The notes: generated by a model not told the origin, from the sequence alone. Positions 7,313-16,530 are shown, numbered from the stretch's first letter. The stretch: 64,000 nt of DNA from Nodularia sp. LEGE 06071 (GCF_015207755.1 NZ_JADEWH010000004.1:248001-312000); one strand, 5' to 3'. Program-made: numbers and translations.

Positions 7313-8971
7313 TTAAAAAGATGGGGCTTGTATCCCGTTATTCTTGGTCAAATTTGCCAAGAGCTTAATTTTAAACTCATCCTCAAACACTGGTTTTTTA
7401 TAATCTAAACTCCAGAGTTCTAAGGCGCATTCATCATCAGGTTTTGAAGGAAAAATCAACATTTTAAATTCCTGGCTATCAGGATGATATTCACAGTTGA
7501 CACGGGCAATCGCCCCAATTTGTCGCCTATCCAATGCAACTGCCAATCTCAACAGCGCACTTAATTGGCTGACTATTTGTCGATGTTCTTTACTCAGCAA
7601 ATTCCGGTAATTTTCGTGTTTCTTCTTGGGCTGTGATTTACGGTGATAACGCGCTAAATTAGCAATGATTTCAATCTCGGTTTCGGTATAGCCGAGTAAT
7701 TCACTATTGCGAACTAGATAGTAGGAATGCTTGTGGTGAGACGAATGGCTAATATAATGCCCGCAATTATGTAAGATGGCCGCAGCCCATAACATTTGTC
7801 GCTCGTTGACTCCCCAATTGTGTAACTTCCCTTGGGTTTGGTCAAATAAACTCATGGCAAATAAGGCCACGCGATCGCTATGTTCTAAATTGATATGATA
7901 CTTGTCAGCCTGTTTCAGAACACTCCGTTGACGCACCGAACCTTGATAGCGCAGTCTATCTTCAATCAAACCGTGGGCTAGCATCCAGTCCACAATCACG
8001 CCTTCCCGGAGAGCGCGTCCGCACACCGTCACTGAATCCACACCTAACAAAGTCATGGCTTCCTGTAAAATGACAGCGCCAGCCAAGATCACTTCCGATC
8101 GCTTATCTGGCATACCGGGTATATTAGCAATCTCCGAGTTAGTCATTTTCCGCAAGCGATATACCCAATTCTGCAAGTCCTTCAGGCTGAACTCGTAACC
8201 ATTAAGGGTAGAAGGTACAGTATCTAAATTTTCTCGTGCGTGAATCATGGCCAGGGTTTCGATCGTCCCGGAGGTTCCCACCAAACGAGGAGATTCACCT
8301 AACTGGATATTTGCTAGCACATCCTCCACAGAACGTTCTAGCATCCCACGTGTGTAGGCTTGCAGGTATTGAAACTCGGCATCGCTGATGGGGTCTTTAG
8401 TGATGTACTCGCTGGTGAGTCTGACTGCACCCACTTTTGTACTGGTGAGACTGCGGGCTTCTTGACTGTCCCCCAAAATTAATTCTGTAGAACCACCGCC
8501 AATATCAACCACGATATGGGGTTGGTTGTTAAATTCCATCCCCGACAGTACACCAAGGTAGATGCGTCGCGCTTCTTCTTGACCAGAAATCAAGTCAACG
8601 CTTAAACCTAATTCGTCTTCTACTCTGTGCAGAAAATCTTTACCATTGGGGGCTTCTCGCACAGCGCTAGTTGCTACTGCGATGATTGTTTCAGCTTTGG
8701 CTGTTTTGGCAACTTCTTGAAAGCGTTTGAGGGCGGTAATCGCCTTGTCAATGATTTCTGGTTTCAGTTCTCCAGTAGCGATATCACGATTACCCAGTCT
8801 GACGGTTTCTTTTTCTTTGGCAATAATCCGAAACGATGGTAGCGTCGGGTCAATCTTTACTACTACCATGTGCAGGGAATTAGTTCCCATGTCAATGGCA
8901 GCAATAATCCGGTTTTGCTTAACTGGTTGAGTGCTAACACTTTCCCAGCTAGCTGAAACTAAATTCAGCAT
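7313..8971 (-). CDS. ppx: Ppx/GppA phosphatase family protein with HD-like C-terminal domain
   Basis: 552 residues. The N-terminal half is an actin-fold (ASKHA) exopolyphosphatase/pppGpp phosphohydrolase domain: phosphate-1 loop AAIDMGTNSLHMVV (about 24-37), GQEEARRIYLGV, and phosphate-2 loop VVDIGGGSTELI (about 147-158). The C-terminal half is HD-like (WAAAILHNCGHYISHSSHHKHS), but the classical HD pair reads HN here. It should hydrolyse polyphosphate and/or pppGpp in the cytoplasm; the two activities cannot be separated by sequence. It is divergent from the solanesyltransferase gene. The ATG at 8971 gives the family's usual start. Confidence 0.88.
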   Translation of the reverse strand: MLNLVSASWESVSTQPVKQNRIIAAIDMGTNSLHMVVVKIDPTLPSFRIIAKEKETVRLGNRDIATGELKPEIIDKAITALKRFQEVAKTAKAETIIAVATSAVREAPNGKDFLHRVEDELGLSVDLISGQEEARRIYLGVLSGMEFNNQPHIVVDIGGGSTELILGDSQEARSLTSTKVGAVRLTSEYITKDPISDAEFQYLQAYTRGMLERSVEDVLANIQLGESPRLVGTSGTIETLAMIHARENLDTVPSTLNGYEFSLKDLQNWVYRLRKMTNSEIANIPGMPDKRSEVILAGAVILQEAMTLLGVDSVTVCGRALREGVIVDWMLAHGLIEDRLRYQGSVRQRSVLKQADKYHINLEHSDRVALFAMSLFDQTQGKLHNWGVNERQMLWAAAILHNCGHYISHSSHHKHSYYLVRNSELLGYTETEIEIIANLARYHRKSQPKKKHENYRNLLSKEHRQIVSQLSALLRLAVALDRRQIGAIARVNCEYHPDSQEFKMLIFPSKPDDECALELWSLDYKKPVFEDEFKIKLLANLTKNNGIQAPSF

Positions 8972-9457
8972 CTAGTGTTCTCTCAATAAAGGAAGGACTT
9001 TAAAAATGTAGTGCATCGGGGTGTTTAGGACTGTAGATATTCAATAAATGTATTCTGAGTCTGACTATGTGCAAAGGCTATGTGATCTCAGAATAGATAC
9101 CTGAATACCGACCAATTCGGCGAATAACTGCAAAAAGACTTAAAAAATTGTGTTTGGGCGATCGCCAAGGAGATTCAGACACAAACGGATAAGTAGGTTG
9201 GCGTAAATAAAGTTAACTGGCTAGGGTCGTCATTTGTCCTTAGCCCTTCGGCTACGCTCAGGGTAAATCATTGGTCATTAGTCACATTGGGAAGTCACAA
9301 TTTTTCCCCCCTGCTCCCCTGCTTCTTCCCCCACTCCCCACTCCCTACTCCCTACTCCCCAGCTATAAAGGTGATACTTTTACAAATATCAAATAACGTT
9401 ATTCTATAGATGTAAAGATGTGTGAATTCATCTATCTAAAGTTCTTACTTGATTTCT
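8972..9457. other. Intergenic region between divergent ppx and 4-HB transferase genes
   Basis: Contains repeat R3 copy 1 (9163-9240), a short palindromic scrap (CCCTTCGGCTACGCTCAGGG, about 9243-9262) and a C-rich tract of CTCCC words at about 9305-9360. The remaining 95 bp before the gene should hold its promoter. No ORF or RNA gene seen. Confidence 0.5.
9163..9240. repeat. Dispersed repeat, family R3, copy 1 (78 bp)
   Basis: Begins CGCCAAGGAG and ends TCGTCATTTGTCCT. A second 78-bp copy in the same orientation, differing at only a handful of positions, is at 10519-10596, on the other side of the solanesyltransferase gene. Confidence 0.75.
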
Positions 9458-10345
9458 ATGCTGAATCCTTACAAAAGTAAACAGGAACCTGTATGGCTAA
9501 CTATTATCCGGCTTTTGCGGTGGCATAAACCAGAAGGACGATTAATTTTAATGATTCCTGCCCTTTGGGCTGTATTTTTAGCAGCCGCTGGAAAACCACC
9601 TTTACCTTTAGTAGGCGTAATTGTCTTAGGTACTTTGGCCACGAGTGCGGCTGGTTGTGTAGTCAACGATTTATGGGATAGGAACATTGATCCGGAAGTA
9701 GAGAGAACACGAAATCGACCTCTGGCTTCTCGCGCCCTGTCTATCAAAGTCGGAATTGTGGTCGCTATTATTTCCCTAGTATGTGCAGCAGCACTCGCTT
9801 TATATCTTAACCCCTTAAGTTTCTGGTTATCTGTGGCAGCTGTACCAGTAATTGTGCTTTATCCCGGTGCAAAGCGAGTATTTCCCGTACCGCAGCTGGT
9901 ACTTTCCATTGCTTGGGGTTTTGCGGTTTTGATTAGCTGGAGTGCTGTCACACAAACTCTTTCTCAGCCAACTTGGCTATTGTGGGGCGCGACTATATTG
10001 TGGACATTAGGATTTGATACAGTTTATGCTATGAGCGATCGCGAAGATGATCGACGCATTGGCGTGAATTCCAGCGCTTTATTTTTTGGTAATTACGCCC
10101 CTCTAGCTATCAGCATTTTCTTTGTTAGTACAGTGATTCTACTAGCTTGGCTAGGTATATTGATTCATCTGAAAATAACCTTTTGGGTTAGCCTCGCAAT
10201 TGCTACTATTGGCTGGACTTGGCAGTGTTTACGTTTAAGAAACCAAGACCTACCCAACCCTGTGTATGGTGAAATCTTCCGCCAAAATGTCTGGATTGGT
10301 TTTATTTTACTGGCGGGAATGATTGCCGGATCTATTTTAGCGTAG
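9458..10345 (+). CDS. 4-hydroxybenzoate polyprenyl (solanesyl) transferase
   Basis: 295 residues from ATG 9458 (a TTG at 9449 is in frame but less likely). It is an integral membrane UbiA-family protein with about eight or nine helices. Motif 1 is NDLWDRNIDPEVERTRNRPL (about 70-89, the NDxxDxxxD prenyl-diphosphate site). Motif 2 is the acidic cluster in AMSDREDDRRIGVNS (about 190-204). In cyanobacteria this enzyme couples a polyprenyl diphosphate to 4-hydroxybenzoate in plastoquinone synthesis (slr0926 type). The gene is framed by two direct copies of a 78-bp repeat. Confidence 0.88.
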   Translation: MLNPYKSKQEPVWLTIIRLLRWHKPEGRLILMIPALWAVFLAAAGKPPLPLVGVIVLGTLATSAAGCVVNDLWDRNIDPEVERTRNRPLASRALSIKVGIVVAIISLVCAAALALYLNPLSFWLSVAAVPVIVLYPGAKRVFPVPQLVLSIAWGFAVLISWSAVTQTLSQPTWLLWGATILWTLGFDTVYAMSDREDDRRIGVNSSALFFGNYAPLAISIFFVSTVILLAWLGILIHLKITFWVSLAIATIGWTWQCLRLRNQDLPNPVYGEIFRQNVWIGFILLAGMIAGSILA

Positions 10346-10794
10346 TAGTGCCAACAGAAAAAACACCATAAAAAGCGACCTAGCCCACTCAGCCAGATCG
10401 TCCTGTCGATTAAAAAGTCGTTAATCTACTAAAAATAATACTTTGAAATCCACTGTATGGGTTTGATATTTATTACTCAATTATTATCTATTTTTTAGAT
10501 ATTTTCACGTATAGCAACCGCCAAGGAGGCTAAGACATAAACGGATAAGTAGGTCGGCGTAAATAAAGTTAACTGGCTAGGGTCGTCATTTGTCCTTTGT
10601 CATTGATCATTAGGAACTCACCCTCTTCTCCCCCCTGCTCCCTGCTCCCCTGCCTCTTCTGTGTCCCATACTTTTACAATAATTTTACAATTTCCTGGGA
10701 TTTGCGGGGATTACGCAAAGTTTTGCTCAATATCTCTGTTAGCAGTGTTTAGTAGTTGGGTAGATGACTATAAAATTTAGATGTACCCAACTCA
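10346..10794. other. Intergenic region with repeat R3 copy 2
   Basis: Contains R3 copy 2 (10519-10596) and a C-rich CTCCCC tract (about 10620-10670), the same combination as the region upstream of the preceding gene. A possible weak hairpin near 10350-10400 was not resolved. No ORF seen. Confidence 0.45.
10519..10596. repeat. Dispersed repeat, family R3, copy 2 (78 bp)
   Basis: Same length and orientation as 9163-9240; both copies share the TAAATAAAGTTAACTGGCTA core and are followed by C-rich tracts. Confidence 0.75.
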
Positions 10795-11373
10795 ATGAAG
10801 CGATCGCATCTTGTCCAAATAGCCATGATAGCTTTACTTTCTCTAGGTAGTCTTGGCATTGTTGGGGGAAGTTTTTTTCTGAGAAAAGCTTTTAGCAGTA
10901 GCAGCGAAAGTCAAGTCATAAATGACCCATCTCGTTATCAAGAAATTCGTCAGCAATTATGGACTAATCATCACCACATTCAACATTTTCCTCATGATCT
11001 GCCCAGTGGGACTAAAAACGTCCGGATTGCTTATTCTTCTGGACTTTCATCAGAAGGTAGTTTTTTTCAAATCAGGCTAAAACAGTCACCAGAAAAAATC
11101 CAAAAATTACTTTCAGAATATCAAACCCTGGCTAAATATCAATACACAGGTGGTAGTACAAACGACCACATTAACCAAGAAAATGGTGTGCCGACCACAT
11201 TCTTTTACACCAGTGATGCCTCTAAAGAATCATTTCCACCCACATATACAATCTTAGTATTAGATGCCCAAGACAGAGGTACACCCGGCTTCAAATGGAA
11301 TCATGGCCATAGTTATGGCGTAGCCATTGATAGTTCAGCCTCAGAGATTGTCTATTGGACTGAAAAATGGTAA
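10795..11373 (+). CDS. Membrane-anchored hypothetical protein
   Basis: 192 residues. An N-terminal hydrophobic helix (about 7-30) should anchor it in the membrane, with the rest outside the cytoplasm. The soluble part has no motif I recognise. It begins with a Ser-rich stretch and a YQEIRQQLW segment, and ends with LDAQDRGTPGFKWNHGHSYGVAIDSSASEIVYW, which looks like a conserved beta-rich end. It is preceded by repeats and followed by the convergent P450 gene, so it is probably a single-gene transcript. Function unknown. Confidence 0.65.
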   Translation: MKRSHLVQIAMIALLSLGSLGIVGGSFFLRKAFSSSSESQVINDPSRYQEIRQQLWTNHHHIQHFPHDLPSGTKNVRIAYSSGLSSEGSFFQIRLKQSPEKIQKLLSEYQTLAKYQYTGGSTNDHINQENGVPTTFFYTSDASKESFPPTYTILVLDAQDRGTPGFKWNHGHSYGVAIDSSASEIVYWTEKW

Positions 11374-11526
11374 CTCCAAGTTATCCTATTAGCAGGCAAA
11401 ACTTCGGACTTTCGGCGCAGCTTCGTCCATAAATGGCGAGCTTACCCGCAGCACAAGAAACTTGGGGAGATTTTTTGATTTTTCAGTGCCTAACTTCCCA
11501 CTCCCCTGATTTCCTGTTCTCTACCG

Positions 11527-12909
11527 CTAAAATTTAGCTTTTACCCTCAAATTAACGCCGCCATTGGGTGCAAATACTATGCCCCGGCGAACAGGATTAA
11601 GCGGCTCTTTATCCAGCAGTTCTAAGGAATAATTTGAGAGGATGGTTGCCAAAACTAATTTCATTTCAAATAAAGCAAATGCCGCACCAATACAGCGACG
11701 ATTTCCACCCCCAAAAGGTAAAAATTCATAGGGAGAAAACTGCCGTTCTAAAAAACGTTCTGGTCTAAAACGCTGAGGTTCTGGGTAAATATCTGGGCGC
11801 TGGTGAGTCAGATAAGTACATATAGACAGCATCATCCCTTTTGGTAAATCATAGCCCATTAATTGCATAGGTGCTTTGAGAATGCGCGGCAAACTAAAGA
11901 AAACAACTGGATAAATCCGCAGCGTTTCCGAACAGACAGCATTCAAATATGGCAGTTGAGTAATTACGGTGGGATCTGCATTAGCTACATCAATAGAATT
12001 GAGTTCTTGCAGCAATTTTTCCCGCACTTCTGGAATAGAATGAACCCAATATAAAGCCCAAGCTAGAGCGATAGCGGTAGTTTCATGACCAGCAAATAAC
12101 ATAGTTATTAACTGATCGCGTAACTCCACATCAGTCATTTCTTCCCCATTTTCATCCCGTGCAGATAATAACAAGCTGAGGATATCATTACCCTGAGATT
12201 CACGATGATGACGACGTTCCCGAATTTCTTGGTAAATCAATTCATTAAACTGTTTTCTGCGCCGGATAAATTTGCCCCAAGGACTCCAAGCACCTAAATC
12301 GCGTTGTAATGACTTGAGAAACAAAAATACAGAACTCAAAGGAGAATTAAAAGTATCCAACATCTCAGTTAAAACTTCCTTGATTTGTTGGTAACGTTCC
12401 CCTTCTTTTAAGCCAAAAACAGCACGTAAAATTACTTGCAAGGAAATATCTTGCATACTAGTACGAGCGACAAAATTTTCTCCCACAGTCCACTGATTAG
12501 TAACTTGCTGAGTAATATCACGGATTAATTGACCATAAGCCCGCATCCGTTCACCGTGGAAGGGAGGCATTAACAGTTTACGCTGTTGTAAGTGGCGATC
12601 GCCATCAAGTAATACTAACGAGTTAGCCCCCAAGAGCGGTTCGATAATTTGGCCTTCTGAATCGATTTCAAACAGGTTAGCATCGGCTGTAAAAACTGCC
12701 TCAATTGCTTGGACATTACTCAGCACTACTTGCGAAGGAAAACTACTAAATTCCGCTAAATAAATATCTCCATAGCGTTGTTGAGCTTCCTCTAAAGAAG
12801 ATATGGGAGTAAAAATTGATTGCATCGTTTGAATAAATCTAGGTGAGCGAAATTTTGGTGGTAATTTAGCACTCTTGTGAATTGCCGAATTTTCTGGATT
12901 TGTAATCAT
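11527..12909 (-). CDS. Cytochrome P450 (CYP110-like)
   Basis: 460 residues, normal for a bacterial class P450. The I-helix oxygen-binding motif is AGHETTAIALAW, the K-helix ExxR is in CSETLRIYP, and the haem-binding loop is FGGGNRRCIG with Cys406 as thiolate ligand. Sequence style resembles the CYP110 group, which is abundant in Nostocales and oxidises fatty acids or terpenes in studied members; the substrate here is unknown. It starts 58 bp downstream of the Coq4-like gene on the same strand, so the two are probably co-transcribed. A ferredoxin partner is not encoded nearby. Confidence 0.9.
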   Translation of the reverse strand: MITNPENSAIHKSAKLPPKFRSPRFIQTMQSIFTPISSLEEAQQRYGDIYLAEFSSFPSQVVLSNVQAIEAVFTADANLFEIDSEGQIIEPLLGANSLVLLDGDRHLQQRKLLMPPFHGERMRAYGQLIRDITQQVTNQWTVGENFVARTSMQDISLQVILRAVFGLKEGERYQQIKEVLTEMLDTFNSPLSSVFLFLKSLQRDLGAWSPWGKFIRRRKQFNELIYQEIRERRHHRESQGNDILSLLLSARDENGEEMTDVELRDQLITMLFAGHETTAIALAWALYWVHSIPEVREKLLQELNSIDVANADPTVITQLPYLNAVCSETLRIYPVVFFSLPRILKAPMQLMGYDLPKGMMLSICTYLTHQRPDIYPEPQRFRPERFLERQFSPYEFLPFGGGNRRCIGAAFALFEMKLVLATILSNYSLELLDKEPLNPVRRGIVFAPNGGVNLRVKAKF

Positions 12910-12967
12910 TACAAACTCCTGTTTTTTTGATATATGAACTCAGTTATCAGATGCTGTAGTTGTGGAA

Positions 12968-13585
12968 TCATGAAGACGTTGCTATTGGAGGTAAAGATAA
13001 GCATTTTCTCACCTCAGCAATTGAGTCTAACCAATGTTCTTCAAATCGATAACCCAAAAGAAAGTCAGCATTTTTTGCCATTTCTCTACCTTGGGACAAA
13101 TTCCTCAAAATTGCTTTAATTTGTTGAGGGGCAAGCATAGGATAGAGTAATTTAGCTATCCATAAACCAATTTTTAGTGCTTTGCTATAGTTCTGCTCAA
13201 CTGCAAAAGCCAGAACCCCGATTTCTCCAGCATAGGTGGTATCAAATCCCAGTAAAACATGAAAAATATCGTGAGTAACCGCATATCGCAAAGCAAACAC
13301 ATTACATCTAGCAACGTCCTCTAGCTCAGGACTGATATTGAAGGGTCGCAGATGATTTGCTTGCATATGGTCAGCATATTCTCGTCCAAAGGAACCTTGA
13401 GGATATTGGCTTAATTTGTCTAAATCAATAAAAGGATGATATCCCACTACTTCTTGAAATTTAGAAGCTACTTCTGGCGGAATTTTTGCCTCAAATAACT
13501 CCGATTTAAGAATAGCTAAATCACCTAAATGGTTTGAGTTTTTATAAGTCAGAAGCATTTTAATTTGTTTCAATTTCTTGAACAT
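12968..13585 (-). CDS. Coq4-like protein
   Basis: 205 residues. The start is ATG 13585, chosen because AGGAGG lies six bases upstream; a GTG at 13591 would overlap that site. The diagnostic Coq4 metal motif HDxxH-x11-E is complete: His105, Asp106, His109 and Glu121 in THDIFHVLLGFDTTYAGE. In ubiquinone makers Coq4 acts on C1 of the head group (oxidative decarboxylation) and scaffolds the CoQ complex. Cyanobacteria make plastoquinone instead, so the role here is open. It is likely to be the first gene of an operon with the P450 below it, which hints at a joint oxidative pathway. Confidence 0.8.
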   Translation of the reverse strand: MFKKLKQIKMLLTYKNSNHLGDLAILKSELFEAKIPPEVASKFQEVVGYHPFIDLDKLSQYPQGSFGREYADHMQANHLRPFNISPELEDVARCNVFALRYAVTHDIFHVLLGFDTTYAGEIGVLAFAVEQNYSKALKIGLWIAKLLYPMLAPQQIKAILRNLSQGREMAKNADFLLGYRFEEHWLDSIAEVRKCLSLPPIATSS

Positions 13586-13590
13586 AATCA

Positions 13591-13597
13591 CCCTCCT
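13591..13597 (-). promoter_or_regulatory. Strong Shine-Dalgarno of the Coq4-like gene
   Basis: On the minus strand AGGAGGG precedes ATG 13585 by about five bases. It decides the start and suggests efficient translation. Confidence 0.7.
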
Positions 13598-13710
13598 GTA
13601 TTTTGGGTAATGCGTAGCTACTTGTCCTCAAACATCACCAAGATCAGGGATGTCAAAGATTTGCGGTCGATTTCATTCATGCGATCGCCTCTAACCTCCA
13701 AGGCAGATGA

Positions 13711-14010
13711 CTCGCCAGTGGTAGTGATAATTTTTACGTCAAATTGTGGAATATTGCTAACGGCGAATGTATCAAAACTTTCAAACCCAGACCTAACTGG
13801 ATTGGTGCAGTGGCATTTAGTCCTGATGGTAAAATTATAGTCAGTGGCGATGCCAACGCTGGGATTAAAATCTGGGATCTGCTCACCCCAAAATGTGTTA
13901 AAAGCTTAAGAACCTCACCCCTGTATGAATCCAGGAATATTTACGGAATTACAGGTGGGACAGAGGCGCAGAAATCGACCTTAATGAATTTGGGTGCAGT
14001 AGAGAGTTAG
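13711..14010 (+). pseudogene. Remnant of a WD40-repeat protein (C-terminal end)
   Basis: The frame opens right after a TGA (13708-13710) with no start codon and encodes the end of a WD40 protein: LASGSDNFYVKLWNIANGE, then AVAFSPDGKIIVSGD and GIKIWDLLTPKCVKSLR. It ends with YESRNIYGITGGTEAQKSTLMNLGA, which resembles the conserved tail of large NB-ARC/WD40 proteins in Nostocales. The N-terminal part of the gene is missing, so this is a decayed fragment. The upstream 13600-13700 sequence shows no matching WD40 coding. Confidence 0.75.
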
Positions 14011-14273
14011 AATAGCGATCGCAGTTAAAATTTCAGCCTATTGCTGACCCTAGCAATCCTAAATCACGCCAAAATTCTTTCTTGTCTGGGCTTTCTTCTC
14101 CGCAGTACGCGCACCTTCAAAGAGAACACCACCCCAGATTCACAGCAAAAGCGTTCACATCCGCAATGCAAAAAAACATTAAACTTCATTGCGAATTAAG
14201 AAGCTAAGGAAAACAATGTGATAAGTTCTGATGATGTAGAGAAACAACACAGCATTAAGTTAAGGAGAATCCA

Positions 14274-14486
14274 GTGGCAATGGAATCAAATATTTCAACG
14301 GGCGCAGTTGTAGCAAATGAAGATTTCAGCGAATATGTTGCCCACTTGCAACTTCACATGACTCTACAAGCCCGCAATCTGGTTCCAACCCTGAAGCAGA
14401 CATTTTCAGTTGCAGATAGCCGAGAGCAACTGCTTCACCAAACTCAAGCCAACTTTGAAAAGCTAATTTCCCGACAAGGGCTGTAA
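14274..14486 (+). CDS. Small conserved-looking protein, function unknown
   Basis: 70 residues. The GTG at 14274 is preferred over ATG 14280 because AAGGAG (14262-14267) is six bases upstream of it. The product is a soluble, helical protein with a hydrophilic N terminus; NLVPTLKQTFSVADSREQLL is its most distinctive part. No domain recognised. It stands alone between the WD40 relic and the GNAT gene. The good ribosome binding site and clean termination argue that it is real. Confidence 0.6.
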   Translation: MAMESNISTGAVVANEDFSEYVAHLQLHMTLQARNLVPTLKQTFSVADSREQLLHQTQANFEKLISRQGL

Positions 14487-14705
14487 TAGTTCCAAATCTT
14501 TCTCGAAAATCTCATAAAATGAAAGCAGATATTGTTGGGTCAACAGCAAGGTTGTTCTCATCAAGTCTGCTTTATTTTGGTTTATTCATGATCATATTTT
14601 AGTATCAAGTTACAAAAATAACTCTTTGGGCGCAATAGCTAGGAGCGGAAAGCCGTTAAAATTAATTATTGCAACAGTTCCTCTGACTCAGTAAGTTAAG
14701 GCTAA

Positions 14706-15962
14706 ATGGCAGCTCGAATTAAAATGACTTCATTACTTCCTCGACACCTCAGCGTTGTCATCCGGCCAGCCCAATACCGGGATCTGGACGGAATTGAACA
14801 AATAACTCAAGACTCATTCACAAGCCTCACTCCCAAAGAAGCTCAACTGGCAATTAGCCAGATGCAATGGTTACGGCGTTGGTATGGATTACTCAAATTT
14901 TTGAGTTGGTTTCCTAACCCCCTCAAGTATCGCTTCTGTGCCTACGTAGCAGAGCAAGGGCGAGTGCTTTTAGGAATGATTCAAGTGTCACCCTTTAACC
15001 GCACACGCAGTACATGGCGGATTGATCGGGTCATGCTGGCTCCATCTGTGGAGAAGCAAGCAGTCGGCTCGCAACTTTTGCGCCATTGCTTTGAGTCGAT
15101 TTTGGAAGCTCGGACTTGGCTATTAGAAGTTAATGTCAATGATAAAGACGCACTGGCACTATATCGCCAAAATGGATTTCAGCGTCTAGCAGAAATGACC
15201 TACTGGGAAATTGATCCCCAATTACTCGCGGAATTAGCCCAAGCAGAGCCTGACTTGCCCAATCTTCTCCCTGTCAGTAATGCCGATGCTCAATTACTCT
15301 ATCAGTTAGATACAGCATCAATGCCTCCTTTGGTGCGTCAAGTTTTTGACCGCAACACTCGCGACTTTAAAACCAGTTTGTTTGGGGCTTTAACTGATGC
15401 TGTCAAGCAGTGGGTAACCAAAACCGAAGTAGTTAGTGGTTACGTCTTTGAACCCCAACGCAAAGCAGCCATCGGCTATTTCCAAGTCCAACTTGATCGC
15501 AAAGGTAAAACTCCTCATGTCGCCACGCTGACAGTTCACCCCGCTTATACGTGGCTGTACCCAGAGTTACTTTCCCAATTAGCTCGTATTGTCCAAGATT
15601 TCCCCCAGCAAGGTTTACAACTCGCATCATCAGACTACCAAGCAGAAAGAGAAGAGTATTTAGAGCGCATTGGGGCAGAACGCATAGAACATACCTTAGT
15701 GATGTCTCGTTCAGTTTGGCATAAGCTGCGGGAGTCTAAATTTGTCTCCTTAGAAGGCATTCAGTGGACTGGGGTGCTGCAAGGTTTGCAACCAGCTCGT
15801 AAACCCATACCAGGTGGGATGACATGGATACAAAAAACGCAGCAACCAGCCTCAGACAGGCCAGCGCCAACCAAATCAGAACCTTTAACCTTTAAGTGCG
15901 AAAATTTGAGTATGGAAGCATTCCCCATTCCGGAGACAACAGATAGAACACAGGAGAACTAG
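14706..15962 (+). CDS. GNAT-family N-acetyltransferase
   Basis: 418 residues. The N-terminal domain (about 15-165) is a GNAT fold: VVIRPAQYRDLDGIEQITQDSF at the start, the acetyl-CoA region WRIDRVMLAPSVEKQAVGSQLLRHC (Q/RxxGxG/A-like, about 112-136) and the end LEVNVNDKDALALYRQNGFQRL. The second half (about 190-370) looks like a degenerate second GNAT-type fold (IGYFQVQLD, HVATLTVHPAY). The C-terminal 40 residues are a polar tail. The acceptor substrate is unknown. It is followed 91 bp later by ruvX on the same strand. Confidence 0.8.
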   Translation: MAARIKMTSLLPRHLSVVIRPAQYRDLDGIEQITQDSFTSLTPKEAQLAISQMQWLRRWYGLLKFLSWFPNPLKYRFCAYVAEQGRVLLGMIQVSPFNRTRSTWRIDRVMLAPSVEKQAVGSQLLRHCFESILEARTWLLEVNVNDKDALALYRQNGFQRLAEMTYWEIDPQLLAELAQAEPDLPNLLPVSNADAQLLYQLDTASMPPLVRQVFDRNTRDFKTSLFGALTDAVKQWVTKTEVVSGYVFEPQRKAAIGYFQVQLDRKGKTPHVATLTVHPAYTWLYPELLSQLARIVQDFPQQGLQLASSDYQAEREEYLERIGAERIEHTLVMSRSVWHKLRESKFVSLEGIQWTGVLQGLQPARKPIPGGMTWIQKTQQPASDRPAPTKSEPLTFKCENLSMEAFPIPETTDRTQEN

Positions 15963-16021
15963 TTTGAGCAATTTTTTGTTAATAGTACAAGTCCCCAGCC
16001 CAGATTTATCTGTGAAATCAA

Positions 16022-16050
16022 TCTAAAATCTAAAATCTAAAATCCAAAAT
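16022..16050. repeat. Heptanucleotide tandem repeat (AAAATCY type)
   Basis: About four TAAAATC/CAAAATC units immediately upstream of the ruvX start codon, so any ribosome binding site of ruvX would have to lie within or beside the repeat. Confidence 0.6.
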
Positions 16051-16053
16051 TCT

Positions 16054-16530
16054 ATGACACCCCCAGAGCAGCCACAGCCGTTTATTTCAGCATTGGGTTT
16101 AGATTTCGGTCGCAAGCGGATGGGTGTAGCGGGGTGCGATGGTACGGGTTTAATTGCTACAGGACTAACCACGATTGAGCGTACATCCTTTGAGCGAGAT
16201 GTCCAGCAAATCCGCAACTTAGTCAATGAGCGTCAGGTGCAAGTTCTGGTGATTGGTTTACCTTACTCAATGGATGGGACTCTCGGATTCCAGGCGCGTC
16301 AAGTGCAGAAATTTGCCAAAAAACTGGCGAAGGCATTGCAATTGCCTGTGGAATATGTAGATGAGCGATTAACTTCTTTTCAAGCAGAGCAACTGTTAAT
16401 AGCTGAAAATCGCTCCCCATCACGCCATAAAGGTTTAATTGACCGGAAGGCAGCATCGATCATTTTGCAACAATGGCTGGACACTAGGCGCGCCAACTTC
16501 TCTAAATCGGTGCTAGCCTTAAAGTATTGA
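16054..16530 (+). CDS. ruvX: Putative Holliday-junction resolvase RuvX (YqgF family)
   Basis: 158 residues, the usual YqgF length. RNase H-like motifs: LGLDFGRKRMGVAGCD (about 7-22, first Asp), VLVIGLPYSMDGTLG (about 66-80), VEYVDERLTSFQAEQLL (Glu about 107) and the final DRKAASIILQQWLD (Asp about 129). All acidic positions are present. In bacteria this protein acts on recombination junctions and/or 16S rRNA pre-processing, in the cytoplasm. It lies upstream of DUF3727 and YqeG genes on the same strand, an arrangement of small housekeeping genes. Confidence 0.9.
   Translation: MTPPEQPQPFISALGLDFGRKRMGVAGCDGTGLIATGLTTIERTSFERDVQQIRNLVNERQVQVLVIGLPYSMDGTLGFQARQVQKFAKKLAKALQLPVEYVDERLTSFQAEQLLIAENRSPSRHKGLIDRKAASIILQQWLDTRRANFSKSVLALKY

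Noticed and set aside
7111-7408. Short ORFs running through MITE copy A and its right flank
   Set aside because: They are made of the repeat sequence itself and have no protein-like composition.
8929-8937. GAGTGCTAA, half of a CIRCE element (HrcA operator)
   Set aside because: The other half (TTAGCACTC) is missing at the required distance and the site is inside the ppx coding region.
9305-9360. C-rich tract of CTCCC words as a CRISPR array or G-quadruplex locus
   Set aside because: Units are irregular with no spacers; similar tracts occur at 10620-10670, 56470-56516 and (as G-rich) 57355-57412, so it is low-complexity filler.
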